Positions 22,626 to 35,285 of a stretch of 64,000 nt of DNA are shown piece by piece. Location of the stretch: contig JAGTTD010000006.1 in assembly GCA_018398585.1 (NCBI GenBank), positions 3,732,501 to 3,796,500 of the forward strand, in the 5' to 3' direction. Made by a program: the position numbers and the translations under genes. The notes under the pieces are model-generated. The model was given only the letters and a program-made list of their open reading frames with translations. It was not told the origin of the DNA and did no database searches. The number at the start of each line of letters is the position of its first letter. Position 1 is the stretch's first letter. The DNA comes from Simmondsia chinensis (lineage: Eukaryota; Streptophyta; Magnoliopsida; Caryophyllales; Simmondsiaceae).

Positions 22626-23947
22626 TTAACCTAAAAATAATTCAATTGTATGCCAATATACTAAAAAGTAACCCAACTCTATTTTCTAACCAAAAAGTAA
22701 TCCAACTTTAACTTTTCTACCAAAACATAACCTAACTTTTAACTTTTCCACCAAAAATAACCTAACTCTATTTTTTAACCAAAAAAAACCAAACTTTAAA
22801 ATATACGGAATTGGTGGCTAAGCATGGCGAGTGGTATAACGCTCGGACAATATATATTTTTTTCATATATTTTTGGATTGGCTTGATTTCTTTCCTCACC
22901 TAACCAAACTAAAAGTACATTTTTTTCAATAATTGTACGATCCCACAAAAAAAACAATATCCCCGGGGCACAGAACAAGCAAAACAATAGAGCAATACAA
23001 CCAGAGAACTAGAGCTGCAAATGAACCGTGCTAAGCTGAGCTGAACAACAACTTGCTCGGCTCGACTCGTTAACTAATTAAGACCAACTCGATATTGGTA
23101 TCATTTATCTAACCAAGTCGCATATTTGTGGTCAACTCAGCTCGCTTAGTAAATGAGACTGGCTTGGTATTGGTATCATTTAGGCTTGATTATTTGGCTA
23201 GCTGGCTCGTTGAGTTTTGCTGACTCATTGCGCTAATTTACCAGGCTCGTTAAACTCATTTATGAGGCCTGTTATACTCATTTATGGTTATTTTTATTTA
23301 GATTTTTAAAAAAGAGTGATAAAATAAATCATGTATAGAAATTAGAAATAAAAAATACGTATATGTAACTCAATTTCGTAACGTGGAGATGCGAACCAAT
23401 AATCGAGTCGGTTCATGAGCCCCATAAACAAGCTGACTCATGAGCCTTACAACCAGGATTGTGAGCTTTTCAGGCCAAGTCGGCCTCGATTTGATTCAAC
23501 TCGCTTATTTAAACGAGCCGCCTTTAGATGAGTCGAGCAAGCTCTCGAGTCGGCTTAGACGAACCCAAACCGAGTCCTTAACGGAATGAGTCGAGCAAGC
23601 TCTCAAATCAGTTCGCGAGCCGGCTTGGCTCATTTACAACCCTATAGAGAGCAAGCCAAACTAAAAATACGTAAAAGAAAAATATATTGTCGGAGCATCA
23701 TACCACGCACCACAATTCAGTATTTTTTAAATCAAATTTTTAGAATTGGGATATTTTTTAGTAGAAAAGTTAGAGTTGGGTTATTTTTTAGTAGAAAAGT
23801 AAGAGTTGAGTTATTTTTTGGTAAAAAAGTTCAGAGTTGGGTTATTTTTTTGTAAAAAAGTTCATAATAGGGTTATTTTTTGGTTAGAAAACAGAGTTGA
23901 ATTTTTTTTTGATATATTAACATACAGTTGGGTTATTTTTAGGTTAA
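22626..23947. mobile_element. Foldback-type element with long inverted arms, L2 copy
   Basis: The ends are inverted (TTAACCTAAAAATAA left, its complement right). The two arms of roughly 300 bases are inverted copies: tandem units of about 30 bp (AGAGTTGGGTTATTTTTTGG-like) plus a GTGGTATAA/GCTC(G/C)GACAATATAT block. A hAT element sits between the arms. No transposase is seen. The target is (TA)-rich and a target duplication could not be defined. Confidence 0.6.
23010..23644 (-). mobile_element. Non-autonomous hAT element nested in the foldback, L2 copy
   Basis: Inverted copy of 47946-48580. The terminal repeats are TAGAGCTGCAAATGAACC and GGCTCATTTACAACCCTA. The flanking 8-mers CAGAGAAC (23002-23009) and TAGAGAGC (23645-23652) are decayed forms of the exact duplication in the other copy. 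No transposase ORF. Confidence 0.7.
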
Positions 23948-23951
23948 GTGT

Positions 23952-24019
<68 letters not shown>
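23952..24019. repeat. (TA)n microsatellite
   Basis: About 34 TA units, much longer than the equivalent run at 47621-47632, so this tract has expanded or contracted since the duplication. Confidence 0.9.
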
Positions 24020-24020
<1 letters not shown>

Positions 24021-24164
24021 TCTTTTTCTTTATCTTCTTTATATTATGGTGAAGTTGCCCTCCCTAAAAGCCACCAAATGCCCATTCAAGCCTTCTCATG
24101 ATCCTACCCATAAAATGAGAAGAAGGAAAAAAAAAAAAAAAGGAATAAATTTGATTTGATTTGA

Positions 24165-25868
24165 TTTGTAATGAATAAAGTATGGTCCTAGATTTGTCAT
24201 AAATTTTATAATTTATTTTATAGTTCTTAATATTTATATATTATAATTAATAAAAGATATAAAGACATTATTTCATGATTGAAGTATTACCTTGAATATA
24301 TTATAATTAATAAAATACATAAATTTTATAAGTTCAACTTTAGAATGTTTGGGTTAATATATTTGAATTATTTGCTGTATTTAAATCTACTTTGTAATTT
24401 TTATCATTATTAATTTTTATTAATTAAACTATGTAATTTTTAAGTATTTCTCTGTAGTGTATTTTTTTATTTTTGTTATTCTAATATGTCATGCAATATT
24501 TAATAATTCAAGTATAGCCTTTGATGGCTTGGTGTGTTCCCCAAAAAAAAAAAAAAAAAAAAAAAAAAGGGGAAGAAGTATTGCATTTGCTTTGTAATAA
24601 CTAAAGTATGGCCTTAGAATTATCATAAATTTTATAATTTATTTTATTATTCTCAACATTTATATTTAATATATTATTTCATGATTAAAGTATGATTTTT
24701 AATTTGTCATAATTAATAAAATACATAAATTTTATAAGTTCATCTTTAAAATATTTTAGGGCAATATATTTGAATTATCGTCTTTAAATTATTTGATGTA
24801 TTTAAATGTACTTTGTATTTGAAGTTTAATTTCATAATGTTTGGAGCAATATATTTCAATTATTAAATTATTAAAGTTTAATTACATAAATTATGAGAAT
24901 TTAGTTTATAATAATTTTGGACAATATATTTTAAAATTTAATGAGTGTATTTTGTATTTCTAAATTTTAATATGTCATACATTATTTAATGATAGAAGTA
25001 TCGCCTTTGGTCGTGTTTTAAAAAAAAAAGTATGGTCTATGATTTATAATGATTGAAGTATGGTGCCATATTTTTCATAAATTTTGCAATGTATTTTATA
25101 GTTCTCAATATTTATACATAATACATTATCTCATGATTGAAGTATGGCCTTGAATTTGTCATAATTAATAAAATACATAAATTTTATAAGTTCAACTTTA
25201 GAATGTTTTGGGTCAATATATTTGAATTATCTTCTTTAAATTATTTGTTGTATTTAAATATACTTTGTATTTGAAGTTTAATTTCATAATGTTTGGAGCA
25301 ATATATTTCAATTATTAAATTATTAAAGTTTAATTACACAAATTATGAGAATTTAGTTTATAATAATTTTGGACAATATATTTTAAAATTTAATGAGTGT
25401 ATTTTGTATTTTTTAATTTTAATATGTCATATATTATTTAATGATGAAAGTATCGCCTTTGGTCGTGCTTTAAAAAAAAAGTATGGTCTATGATTTATAA
25501 TGATTGAAGTATGGCTCCATATTTTTCATAAATTTTGTAATGTATTTTATAGTTCTCAATATTTATATATAATACATTATCTCATGATTGAAATATGGCC
25601 TTAAATTTGTCATAATTAATACAATATATAAATTTTATAAGTTCAACTTTAGAATGTTTTGGGTCAATATATTTGAATTATTTGATGTATTTAAATCTAC
25701 TTTGTATTTGAAGTTTAATTTCATAATGTTTGAGGCAATACGAAGTTCAACTTCTATATAATGAAATAATGATTGAAGTATTGCCTTAAATTTGTTATAA
25801 TTAATAAAATATATTAATTTTAGAGGTTCAACTTTTGAATGTTTTGGGCTATAAAGATCTGCACACAA
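24165..25868 (+). repeat. AT-rich tandem array, ~451-bp monomer, longest version
   Basis: GATTGAAGTATGG(T/C)(G/T)CCATATTTTTCATAAATTTTG starts at 25051 and again at 25502 (period 451), with a further related unit from about 24600. The array has one unit more than the equivalent at 46200-47480. It contains poly-A at 24543-24568. Confidence 0.7.
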
Positions 25869-26468
25869 GTATTTGATTACGTAGAAAGTAAATTTTGTAT
25901 CGACTGAATTAAGTTATTGTTAATTTCCCTAAATGATGCTCAATGTATATAATTCACACTGTAGTTAACTATGAAAGAAACAATATTTTAGTATGTAATT
26001 CACACTGTATTTAACTACAAAAGAAAGTATATTTCAGTACAATTGAAGGGCAACTTTTTTATTGACTGACTTATGTTATTATTAAATTTCCTATATGATG
26101 CTCAATGTATATACTTTACACTATAGTAAATTACAAAAGAAATAATATTATAATAATCTTATACATTATTGTAAAGTCACCACTTCTCTCAAAAACCTCC
26201 AATTCCAAATATTATAGGCCATGACTTTCTTATGAATGAATTCACCCTTACATTTAAGTTGGGGACTTACATTTTTTTATTTTTTATAAACATTTGTGTA
26301 TAAGATTTTGGATCAACAACCTTTAGACTAAATTAGCAGTGATGTTTTTTAAAAGATAGTTTAATAATTGAAAGAAAGTGATAATTTTAGTTTAAAACAA
26401 AGAGATATGTGGACGTAATATTTTATTTTTTTTTCAAATTGTAAACACTTTTCATATATCGTACGGAA

Positions 26469-28942
26469 TTTTTTTTGGATAATTAGCGACAGAGCTGCGG
26501 AATAAGCAGGCCACTCGGTAAAGCGAGACCTGAACCCACTTGAACAAGAGTAGGAAAACAAGAGGCAACGAAAAAAAACCACAAGGAAAAACAGAAATAG
26601 GGAAAACAAATGCACCACAAATACGAGCACACAAAAATAACGAAAAACAAAAAACCAACCAAACGACAGGAACAGGGAGCAAATTGACGCACAGACTCCA
26701 ACTGAAGACCAGGACACTCACAACCGAAAACTGGACGCAAGGCACCAAGAAGCCAAAAAAACAAAAACCCATCATAGCCTTCCATGAAGAATAACACTCA
26801 CTATAGTCGGATTGACACCCTTAAAATCCAAGTCTAATCTTTCTCCGATCTCTATTACTCGGACTGCTTCCTCGGTTTGATCAGCATCAGCAACATGGTT
26901 GCCCCGATTCCCCAAGTTCTTCTTCTTCTTTCTAATGTTCTTCGTCTGCTTCTGCGAATTACTACCATGCGACATGTCCTTCAGAAATTCCTGAAGTTTC
27001 TGCTTCTCCTTCTCTTTCGCCTTACGCTATAGGGCTTGCCTGCCCCCTTTTGTTGTATGCAATTTCCCGTTTTTCCTCCGAGTTAAGCTCGGTCCCTCCC
27101 AAAACAGCACAGACACATGGTAGTTCTCAGGTGTACTAGCCTCAATATTACGGTATTTAAGTGAGTCCGGAGGCTCAAAGTCTGGCGGGAATTCGGTACC
27201 AAAGTCTAAAGAGTCATTGTCGCTGAAATTTTCTTGAACTTCACTCTCAAAAGGCGATATCTGAGCATTAAGCTGTAAAGCCTCAAAGTTAGCCTCCTCG
27301 ACCCACGGGAGGAGGAGAGGAAGATGTTGATTTTCTCGGATATCCTGGCGTGGGGCAAGAGATAAAGGATGCACAACAGTAGGAAGAATTGACAGTTGCG
27401 GAAAGAAGCACTCCAAATCCGATCTCCAGGAGTATTGACCATTGAGATGGATAGACATTTGTCCCAACGGATGCTCTAAGACCCACACACCCTCATTTCT
27501 GCTCCTAGAAGGTGCTAAATTAGGCTCTGACCAGAACTCCACAGCATCCATCAAACGTACAGGAAGAGATTCAGCCCGTGAACATTGCCATGTCGTTATT
27601 GTGTCATGACTATCTCGATAGAGCATCACAGATGAGGCCTCCTCCCTAGCCAATCTAGCCGAAGCTGCTAAAGCAACAACTCTGGATGAACAGTCCGGTA
27701 TTACCTCAGAATTACCCTCCTTGATTAAAACAAACATGATCCCCCACTAAACTAAACTTGGACTGTCTGATGAATGTATGTAGTTGAGCAAGTGTCAATA
27801 AGGAACCTAGTAACATCAACACACCTCATAGCAGACGTCCTAGAATCCATTCTGACGAACTTTTCCCACAATTTTGAGTAATCTGTGAAGCAATCCTTAG
27901 ACCAATATTGAAGGAGCAATCCATAAACCTCAATCCACACCCTTCTCTCAACAGATCCAAGGGTCTCGCCATTATACTTATATACCTCTTTGAATTTCCT
28001 CAAAAGGATCTCAAGGCGCAGCCCACTGTAGGACTCAAGGGAGTCCACTGAATTACAAACCAGGATAAAGGAGAAAGTGCTTAACCCTCTAGGGGTCAAC
28101 CCGTAGAGATTGTTCTCGGTGATAAACGTGAGAATATCATCAAGGCTAGCTTCCTCAGACGTATGCACAATTAAAGCCCGCTCAAGCCAAGCCTTCACGC
28201 TCTTATTGGTCTTTGATACCACAATCTTCGGAGTGTTAACAGATGTAGAGTCCTCGACCCTACCCTGATCCTGAATATCTTCCTCGTTTCTGAACTGAGT
28301 GGGAGCCCTAGGTTGAGGTTGATTTCGCACGGTAGAAGCAAATGAACTTCTGATTGTGTTAGCCCATTGAACTCTGAGTTTAGCCCCCATCACCCATCTA
28401 CCATCCATGGATGTAATCGCCCGCGCCGCTTCGCCGAACTCCGAGAACCAGACAAAACCGTAAGACAATCTTGACCTCAACCTTTTCTTAAGAGGCACAA
28501 AAGTATCGTAAATTGACTTAAAGCCACGAAAAACTGCTTGAAGCCAAGAATTAGGCGTTCTTTCAGGTAGTCCAACAACGAAAATAGACACCCCCATAAC
28601 GATGGAGATAGGAAATAAGGAGAGAGAAGAGTACCGTTGGGGCAGGGGTTTTGCACCTGGTGGTGGCGGAGATGGCCGTAAGTAGGAGGGAATGTGGATG
28701 ACGGAGGGTGATGGTGAAGATGGAGTTAGTGATGGCTGATATTGGAAATGAAGAGGTGGTGGAGGTGATGGTGATGATGGGAGGTGAAGGGAGATGGCGA
28801 TTGGGGTTGAAATTGAAGGTGGGAATTGATGGGGGCCGGCGGTGGGTGTTGCACCTTGGTGTTTGGAGATGGGGGTTGACGAACAAGTGCCCCTTGCAGA
28901 TCTCACCGATCGGTCTTGAAAATCGCATGACCCGAATGGCAT
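26469..28942 (-). mobile_element. ORF1-only LINE, copy L2 (inverted)
   Basis: Same organisation as L1, on the minus strand: ORF1 pieces, then a 3' UTR, then a tail (T run 26469-26476). This copy retains the middle section lost in L1. Confidence 0.75.
26772..28942 (-). pseudogene. LINE ORF1 (RRM + DUF4283-like), broken, L2
   Basis: Three frames in order: 28942-27752 (396 codons, RRM and DUF4283-like parts), 27737-27027 (236 codons, PLGQMSIHLNGQYSWRSDLE region) and 26975-26772 (basic, Lys-rich end with EEAVRVIEIGERLDL). The break between the first two is the frameshift also found in L1 and L3. A TAG follows VQV here only. Confidence 0.75.
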
Positions 28943-28961
28943 GAACTGGACTTGACCTCAC

Positions 28962-29000
<39 letters not shown>

Positions 29001-29130
29001 AAGAGAGAGTGACATGATCAGACCCTGGGCTAAAGATTTGACAATTATCTTGTAGTTATCTCAAGAATTGACCCCTCAGCCAATTTATTCTTTTTTTTTT
29101 TTTTCCTATAGAAAAGTTTTCAAAAAAACC

Positions 29131-29185
29131 GGAAAATTAATATCTAGCCATATTAACTTTCAATGTATAGATTAAGTTATCTCAA
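29131..29185. other. Junction of the inverted unit with a truncated P promoter
   Basis: The L unit meets the P-a promoter at GGAAAATTAATATC, with GAAAATT shared by both parents. The promoter then runs only to ATTAAGTTAT and is followed by CTCAAGAATTGACCCC, a copy of 29060-29075, before P coding sequence begins. The TATA box and normal ATG are gone. Confidence 0.75.
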
Positions 29186-29188
29186 GAA

Positions 29189-29596
29189 TTGACCCCCCTA
29201 CCTCTTGTGGCATACTTAGCCATTCTTATGCTCCTTGCTACATCATACACTGCAAGTGCATTGGGACGTGACCTTGATTTCGTCCTGAGTTTAGACCCGA
29301 GCTCCGAATCCTATGTAGAAGGTTGCACATATAAAATGGATCCCTTGTCTGGTGATGCTATATTTGAATACGTATTCAAAGGAGCTGATTCTGGGATCAA
29401 CATTAAGTCATGCAAAGACTTGCTAAGCTTGGGAAGTACGTGCCATAATTCCATGACAAAGTCAATTCTCGCCAAAGAAAACTTTAAATGGCAACAAATT
29501 GCTGAAATCCTCACAAGACAGGATATTCTTTGGTCAACTTGTTTTGAAATATTTGATCAACAACCTGCGGGATCCCCGGAAATTATGGAGACGTAG
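29189..29596 (+). pseudogene. P-a lacking promoter and start codon
   Basis: The reading frame is open from codon 7 of P-a (PLVAYLAILMLL) to the a-form tail EIMET and stop, with the cysteines intact. The first codons MDTKT are replaced by filler. The first in-frame ATG is at 29228, inside the hydrophobic core, and would leave a signal peptide of about 15 residues. No TATA box remains nearby. It is probably not expressed, although the body has not yet gathered stops, so the loss looks recent. Confidence 0.75.
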
Positions 29597-30159
29597 TTGT
29601 ATATATGTTTGTAATAAGGCCTAATATGTGATTTGGCTTATGTGCTCCATTTGCATTTCTACAAATAAAACAGTACAATTTTTTTTTTCCCTTTTATTTT
29701 AAAAAGTTGTGGTATTTATTAAAAGAAATTTATGTTATTAAGTAGTAATTTTTATTTCTAGACACAATCTAATATACATGTCCTTAGATGCACTAACTTA
29801 TTTATTTCATTTACGAATCATCAGTGTCATTTACCTGAACACTTCTCTCTACTCCCTCAGTAAACTCCGGCGCGGACCATGTTCAAAGTTTGGTGCTTCA
29901 CTAATCTAGCTTTAATCATGATACGTATTTAGACATGGGATTGAATATTTGTATTTTTATTCGCTCTTTGTCGTTCTGTTTTTCTTTTTGAAACTTCATG
30001 TACCAAGGGAATTCTCCCGTCTTAATTATCAAAAAAAGAAAAAAGAAAAAATGCCATCCTAGAATAACTATTATTAATATTACTATGAACTAATTCGCTA
30101 AATGAGAAAAATTAACAATTTTGAATATAATTAAAAGGTTTAATAATGTTTCATGAAAC
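29597..30159. other. P-a 3' flank, second block
   Basis: No gene. Collinear with 4083-4647. Confidence 0.5.
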
Positions 30160-30178
30160 TATAAACTCTAATCTAGAT

Positions 30179-30365
30179 ATAACAACAACAATAACAAACC
30201 CAGTGCCTCTAAGGGCTTCCGCAAAAGCATGATCTGGGGGGGTATATGTACGCAGCCTTCCCCCTCCAGGGGGCTACCCTGAAGAGAGGCTGTTTCCGAG
30301 GACCCCCGGCCTGAGAAGCTGTTCCGCTGCAAAAAGCCAAAGACCCCCCCTTCACAGTTCTCCTT
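30179..30365 (-). mobile_element. Au-like SINE, copy 2
   Basis: Same insertion as 4667-4852. Here the 19-bp target duplication TATAAACTCTAATCTAGAT is exact on both sides (30160-30178 and 30366-30384). Confidence 0.88.
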
Positions 30366-30400
30366 TATAAACTCTAATCTAGATGCCAAAGATATTTGTC

Positions 30401-30591
30401 TTGTTAATGAGAAACCCAGTTATCCGATGAACTTCGGCTCATGCGGTGACCTACACACTATATGAACCAATTAAGTCAGGGATTCCTTAAGGAGAGGTTT
30501 AAAGGAGGAATCGAACTCTAGATCTTTTAACATAAAGTAATACTCTATTCCTTCACCTACCTCTACAACTAAAGTAAGGCCCTAGTGGGTT
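30401..30591 (-). mobile_element. tRNA-type SINE candidate, copy 2
   Basis: Equivalent of 4888-5078, between exact 14-bp repeats CAAAGATATTTGTC at 30387-30400 and 30592-30605. Confidence 0.65.
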
Positions 30592-30605
30592 CAAAGATAT
30601 TTGTC

Positions 30606-31290
30606 ATTATAATATATTTTTTTTAGAAACTTGTGTTTCTCATCCAAAAAATAGAAAAAAGAAAATGTTTAATTTAACCTCTTATAGAAGACCTATGAGA
30701 AAATTTATTTTTGATGCAAATTGGTCTAGAGATCTAACATGCAACCTCGAACCTTGACGATGCGTGGTGGGAAGGATATGATGCCTCTAACCCGTTAATC
30801 GTATCTAACGATGCCGGATTAAAAGGGGGTGGATAAAACCCATTGATTTTGCGAATACCCGAGTAATAACCCAAAAAGAGGAGCTAAGTAATTTCATTGA
30901 ACTCTTTCAAAATAAAAGTACAAAGATCAACTTAAGTATAAAACTCATCAAAATTATTTAATTAATCAAAAGTTGCCTAAAACAAACAACTAATAGCCTA
31001 TTTATAGGCATTCCTCTAACCTTACTGTTAATTTAAATTGAACTCTATATATAACAATTATAGTCTAACTATAATTAACCCTAATATAATTTATAACTCT
31101 AATACTAATTACATGATTCAATAAGGAAAACCTAATTAAAATCTAATTTAAAATTAAGTAAAATATATAATCCTGTCTGTTAAATTTTTATTGAAAATAT
31201 TAAAATAGCAACCTAAATAATAAATAGTCAAAAGAAAATTCATATATTAAAATTATTTTATATAAATAATTTAAATTTTAACATTTAAAA
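30606..31290. other. AT-rich spacer, second block
   Basis: No gene. Collinear with 5093-5780. Confidence 0.4.
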
Positions 31291-31299
31291 AAAATCCTC

Positions 31300-32165
31300 T
31301 TCGTCTTCCTCTCGGCTCTTCACTCTCCTCTGTCAACGAACAAACCGATGCCGGCACCACACCGCTCCTTCGCCGGCGATGCCATTTAAAACCCGACACC
31401 GGTCACCTGCCGTCGAAACCTCACCATTGTCGAACACTACCAACGACGCTCACCCGCCCTCTTCCACCGAGAACCACCACGAACAACAGCCATTTCACCG
31501 GTTTTTGAACCCTCGTCGTCGTCACCTTCGTCGTCGACTTCACCATCGACCTTGATTTCGTGGACTTGCCACTGAAGCTCGAAACCACCACCGAATTTCC
31601 ACTCCTCCAGGGCCGTCGCTTCACCTTCGAACTCGAGCACCACCGGGGCTATCTCCGCCCTTCTTTCTGGCGACTGACCTCATTGGGAACTACCGCCACC
31701 GGAGGTCATCACCTCCATCAGAGAACACTCAAATCGTCACTTCTTCCCATCGACACTCGCAGCCTCCACCGAACTTCACCGTCTGACAGGCCGGCCACCC
31801 CGAGACGAGCAACGGCGCCACCCTTGAAGCCCCACGCTGACAACCACCGTCAATCTTCGACTCCCAGGACATCGGCGCCGAGGTGGGTTTTCCGCTGACC
31901 ACCACGAGTCCCTATCACCGAGTCCAAAAACACCAGACCTGGGCGGTTTTAACCCACCAGATCTAAACACCGCCATGAATGAAGTGCTGCTAGATCTCCC
32001 CAAGCCACCAACATCGTAAGCCTCCGCCGTTGCCACTTTACTTTTCCGGCCCTAATTCACATGGTCATTGCCAAAATTACACCAATCTAGTATTTTTCTC
32101 ACTTCGTTCATCACCACGCGCACTCATGCGCCACCACAAGCTATCACGTGCCACCGATCTAGTCT
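31300..32165. other. GC-rich island, copy 2
   Basis: Near-identical to 5790-6640, with scattered substitutions and small indels. No recognisable protein. Confidence 0.5.
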
Positions 32166-32414
32166 TTTAGAATAATTGGTTCCTTAACATTATAAGTGAT
32201 GCAATACGGTTCACATGTAGACAATGCATATCAAGCCACGTTAACTTTCAATGTACAGATTAAGTTATGTCATTCATAAAAATATTTGTGCTTCAACATT
32301 TATTGGTATTACATGATAAACGTACAATATTAATTGCGCTTAATAAATTATGTAACTGTTGTAAAACACTAACGGAACATATCTTAAATGTTTTTTTTTC
32401 CCTAATTTTTTTCT

Positions 32415-32422
32415 TATATATA
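32415..32422 (+). promoter_or_regulatory. TATA box of P gene 32524
   Basis: TATATATA about 100 bases before the ATG, as in the other P copies. Confidence 0.6.
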
Positions 32423-32523
32423 GACAATGTAGTATCCTAGTAACATCATTCACTAAGGTTTTATATATCTCATATTTTTTTTTATCAGTTCAAAAGGTCA
32501 AATAAGATTAAAGCACGAAAGTC

Positions 32524-32922
32524 ATGGAAACTAAAACTCTACCTCTTGTGGCATACTTAGCCATCTTTATGCTCCTTGCTACATCATGCACTGCAAGTGC
32601 ATCAGGACGTGACCTTGATTTCGTCCCGAGTTTAGACCCAAGATCCGAATCCTATGTAGAAGCTTGCACATACAAAATGGATCCCATGTCTGGTGACGCT
32701 ATATTTGAGTATGTATTTAAAGGAGCTGATTTTGGGATCAACAATAAGTTATGCAGAGACTTACTAAGCTTGGGAAGTACGTGCCACAATTTCATGACAA
32801 AGTCAATTCTCGCCAGAGAAAATTTTAAATGGCAACAAATTGCTGAAATTCTCAGAAGGCAGGATATTATTTGGACGACTTGTCTTGAAATATTTGATCA
32901 ACAGCCTGCGAGATCCCCATAA
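32524..32922 (+). CDS. P-b: secreted prolamin-like protein, second block
   Basis: 132 aa, full signal peptide and four cysteines. Against 6997-7395 I count nine base changes in the coding sequence: seven alter the protein (D38, R41, E47, F90, A108, R111, S131 here) and two are silent. F90 is private, while the other residues agree with most P copies. It lies between the GC-rich island and a long spacer leading to R1. Confidence 0.85.
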   Translation: METKTLPLVAYLAIFMLLATSCTASASGRDLDFVPSLDPRSESYVEACTYKMDPMSGDAIFEYVFKGADFGINNKLCRDLLSLGSTCHNFMTKSILARENFKWQQIAEILRRQDIIWTTCLEIFDQQPARSP

Positions 32923-34493
32923 ATTATCGAGACGTAGTTGTGTATAGGTTAGTAATAAGGCCTAATATGTGATTTGGCTTGTTGGATTCTCAAATTAATA
33001 ATAAGAGTCATACAATATATATGTTCCATTTGCATTTTTACAAATAAAATAGTAAAAAAGTTTCTTCAATTTTTTGTGTTATTTTGAAAATTGGAGATCA
33101 TTATTTAAAAAAATTAATATTATTAAGTACTAAATTTTGTTGCTACATAAGATGATTCAATTAATGAGAAAAAATAACACTTCAAATATAATAAAAAAGG
33201 TTTAATAATCTTTCATGAAACTATAAACTCAAATCTAAATTACAAATATATTTGCCATTATAATATTTTTTCAAAAACTTGTATTTCTCATCCAAAAATT
33301 ATAATGGTAAAAATATTTCTGACTCAACACAATTATTTAACTGAGTTTTTTAGGGACATAACTTGGTAGTAGACAACTCTATGGATCAGAGAGGCCACCC
33401 TGCTTTTGATCAACACCAAGGACAACCAGCAAAAAAATAATAAATTAACAAAATAATGAAACAGCCTGTATTCTGGCAGATCGGGTTCTTGGCGAGATAG
33501 GTGGAAGAGACGCGGATAGAGGGCAGAGTGGCGAAAGGGTAAACCGGATTGAGAAAGTTAACATTAATTAGGAAACTTTAGCTTAGATTAGATTTAGGGA
33601 TTTTTAATAGTTATTTTTTGTATTTATCTTTTAATTTTTCTAAGTCTTTTAGTTTAGTTAAATTAGCTCCTCTATTTAAATAAGATAAAGTCTAGGATTT
33701 AGTTGGTTCAACTGTTTTAGAGATTTTTCTCATTGTTTATGTGTTTTTTTTTAGTTTTGGATGAGAATTTGGTTAGAATCTTTATTCTGCTTTGTTCTTA
33801 ATTATCTTCGGAATAATGAATTTAAAGGAAGGCTGTAAAATTTTCCATTTTTCTAAATCTCCATTTATGCGGTGCGTCAAATAATATATGGAAAACCGAA
33901 AACCATAATTTTATTTCCAATTTTATTAGGTAAACTGATTCATTTTATTAGTAACTCAAGAAGAATTACAGAAAATAAAATGGAAAAGAGGGTTAAAAGT
34001 TCTCCCGAATTAATTTATTAAAGCAAGGTAAATATCCATTTTATTAGTTTTTATTGAAAATTACATAAATTTTAGGTGTGATTTTAAAAAATCACCTAGG
34101 TTTTCTAATTTTTTATTATCATACTGAAACTTTACAAACTTTTTTAATGTCATGCCTTAATTCTAACGATGTTAACATTTGTTAGTTTTTATTAACGTGA
34201 CTTTTAAAACTAGAGAGAAAATAAACGACATGTTTATAAATTAACATTTGGCATTTAATAAAAAAATCACTCATATAATTATATGGATAACTTGTGGTTT
34301 ACCCGTTATAATAATTAGGTCTGATAAGGGTTGAAAGCTGCTAACTCGTTTATAAACGGGTCAAGTTTGGGTTGACTCCATTTACAATACCTCTCGCTTA
34401 ATACGAACACAACACATTTGCAAGCTTAATCGAAGTTTTTGTTTTGAGGCGGCTAGGGTTTCTCTTGTGTGGCCAGCGGTGGATTTAAGTTAG
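32923..34493. other. P-b 3' spacer, second block
   Basis: No gene. Collinear with 7396-8968. Confidence 0.45.
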
Positions 34494-35285
34494 TAAGCCT
34501 ACCTAAAACAAAGCCCAAGTCCACCCTAATTTTACCATAAACAATAACAAAGCCCAAGCCCACCCCAATTTCAACATAATCTTATTTATTTTCTTTTTCT
34601 GAAAATATCTGAACTAGATTATAAAATAAACATACTATATTATATATAATTACTAAATTTTAATCATAATTTAAGTAAAATATTAATTAAAATTAATCCA
34701 ATTTAAATTAAAAAAACCTAACTAGTAGTCCCTACCTCCATATCGAGTCATCAATCCCCTCCCTCTGCAAAATCAACCCCACCCCACCCCCACCACAGCG
34801 CCACCCCTACCGGTCCACCGTCACCGTTGTGACTCATGCTGACCACCACATAGCGAGTGGTTCATTCCCCAGGACCAAACACCTGAACTCGAACCAAAAA
34901 ATAAGCAAATTAAGCCATTAGCCGCTTGAACATCTTCCCAAGAGGAATGGGGAACCGACCGTGGGTTAACTGTTGGATCATACTGGTCGGCCTTGATAAT
35001 TATTTTAGCTATTTCATCCTCTATTCTTTGAAATCTCAGACCAAGTCTTTGGTTAATTGTTGGATCATACTGGTCGGCTTTGATAATTACTCTTTTGGTT
35101 TCTTTAACTGGGACCTCGTATCTGTGGCTCCAACTTTGTTATTTGAGAATTCGACGCTCCATGACACAAAAATTGTAAATTATTCATCCAAATAACTATT
35201 GACTAGAGCTTTTCTGTGTGATGAATGGCATGTAATTAATTTTTAAATAATTATATTGTAATAGGATGAATGTTTTATCAGATCC
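34494..35285. other. ~0.8-kb insert unique to this block
   Basis: Blocks 1 and 3 pass straight from AGTAAGCCCACCC to CCTAATAATTTCCCC (8968-9015, 54247-54293), whereas this block has about 790 extra bases. The insert holds a direct repeat of 87 bp (GTTGGATCATACTGGTCGGC at 34972 and 35059) and C-rich tracts. The 34926-35195 ORF spans the repeat and has no recognisable domain. Confidence 0.55.

Noticed and set aside
24600..25868. CRISPR-like array
   Set aside because: Repeats are long (about 451 bp), degenerate and AT-rich with no unique spacers.
29189..29596. Start codon for the P remnant at 29189
   Set aside because: The frame begins with TTG in filler DNA, so I treat the locus as a broken gene, not an alternative-start gene.
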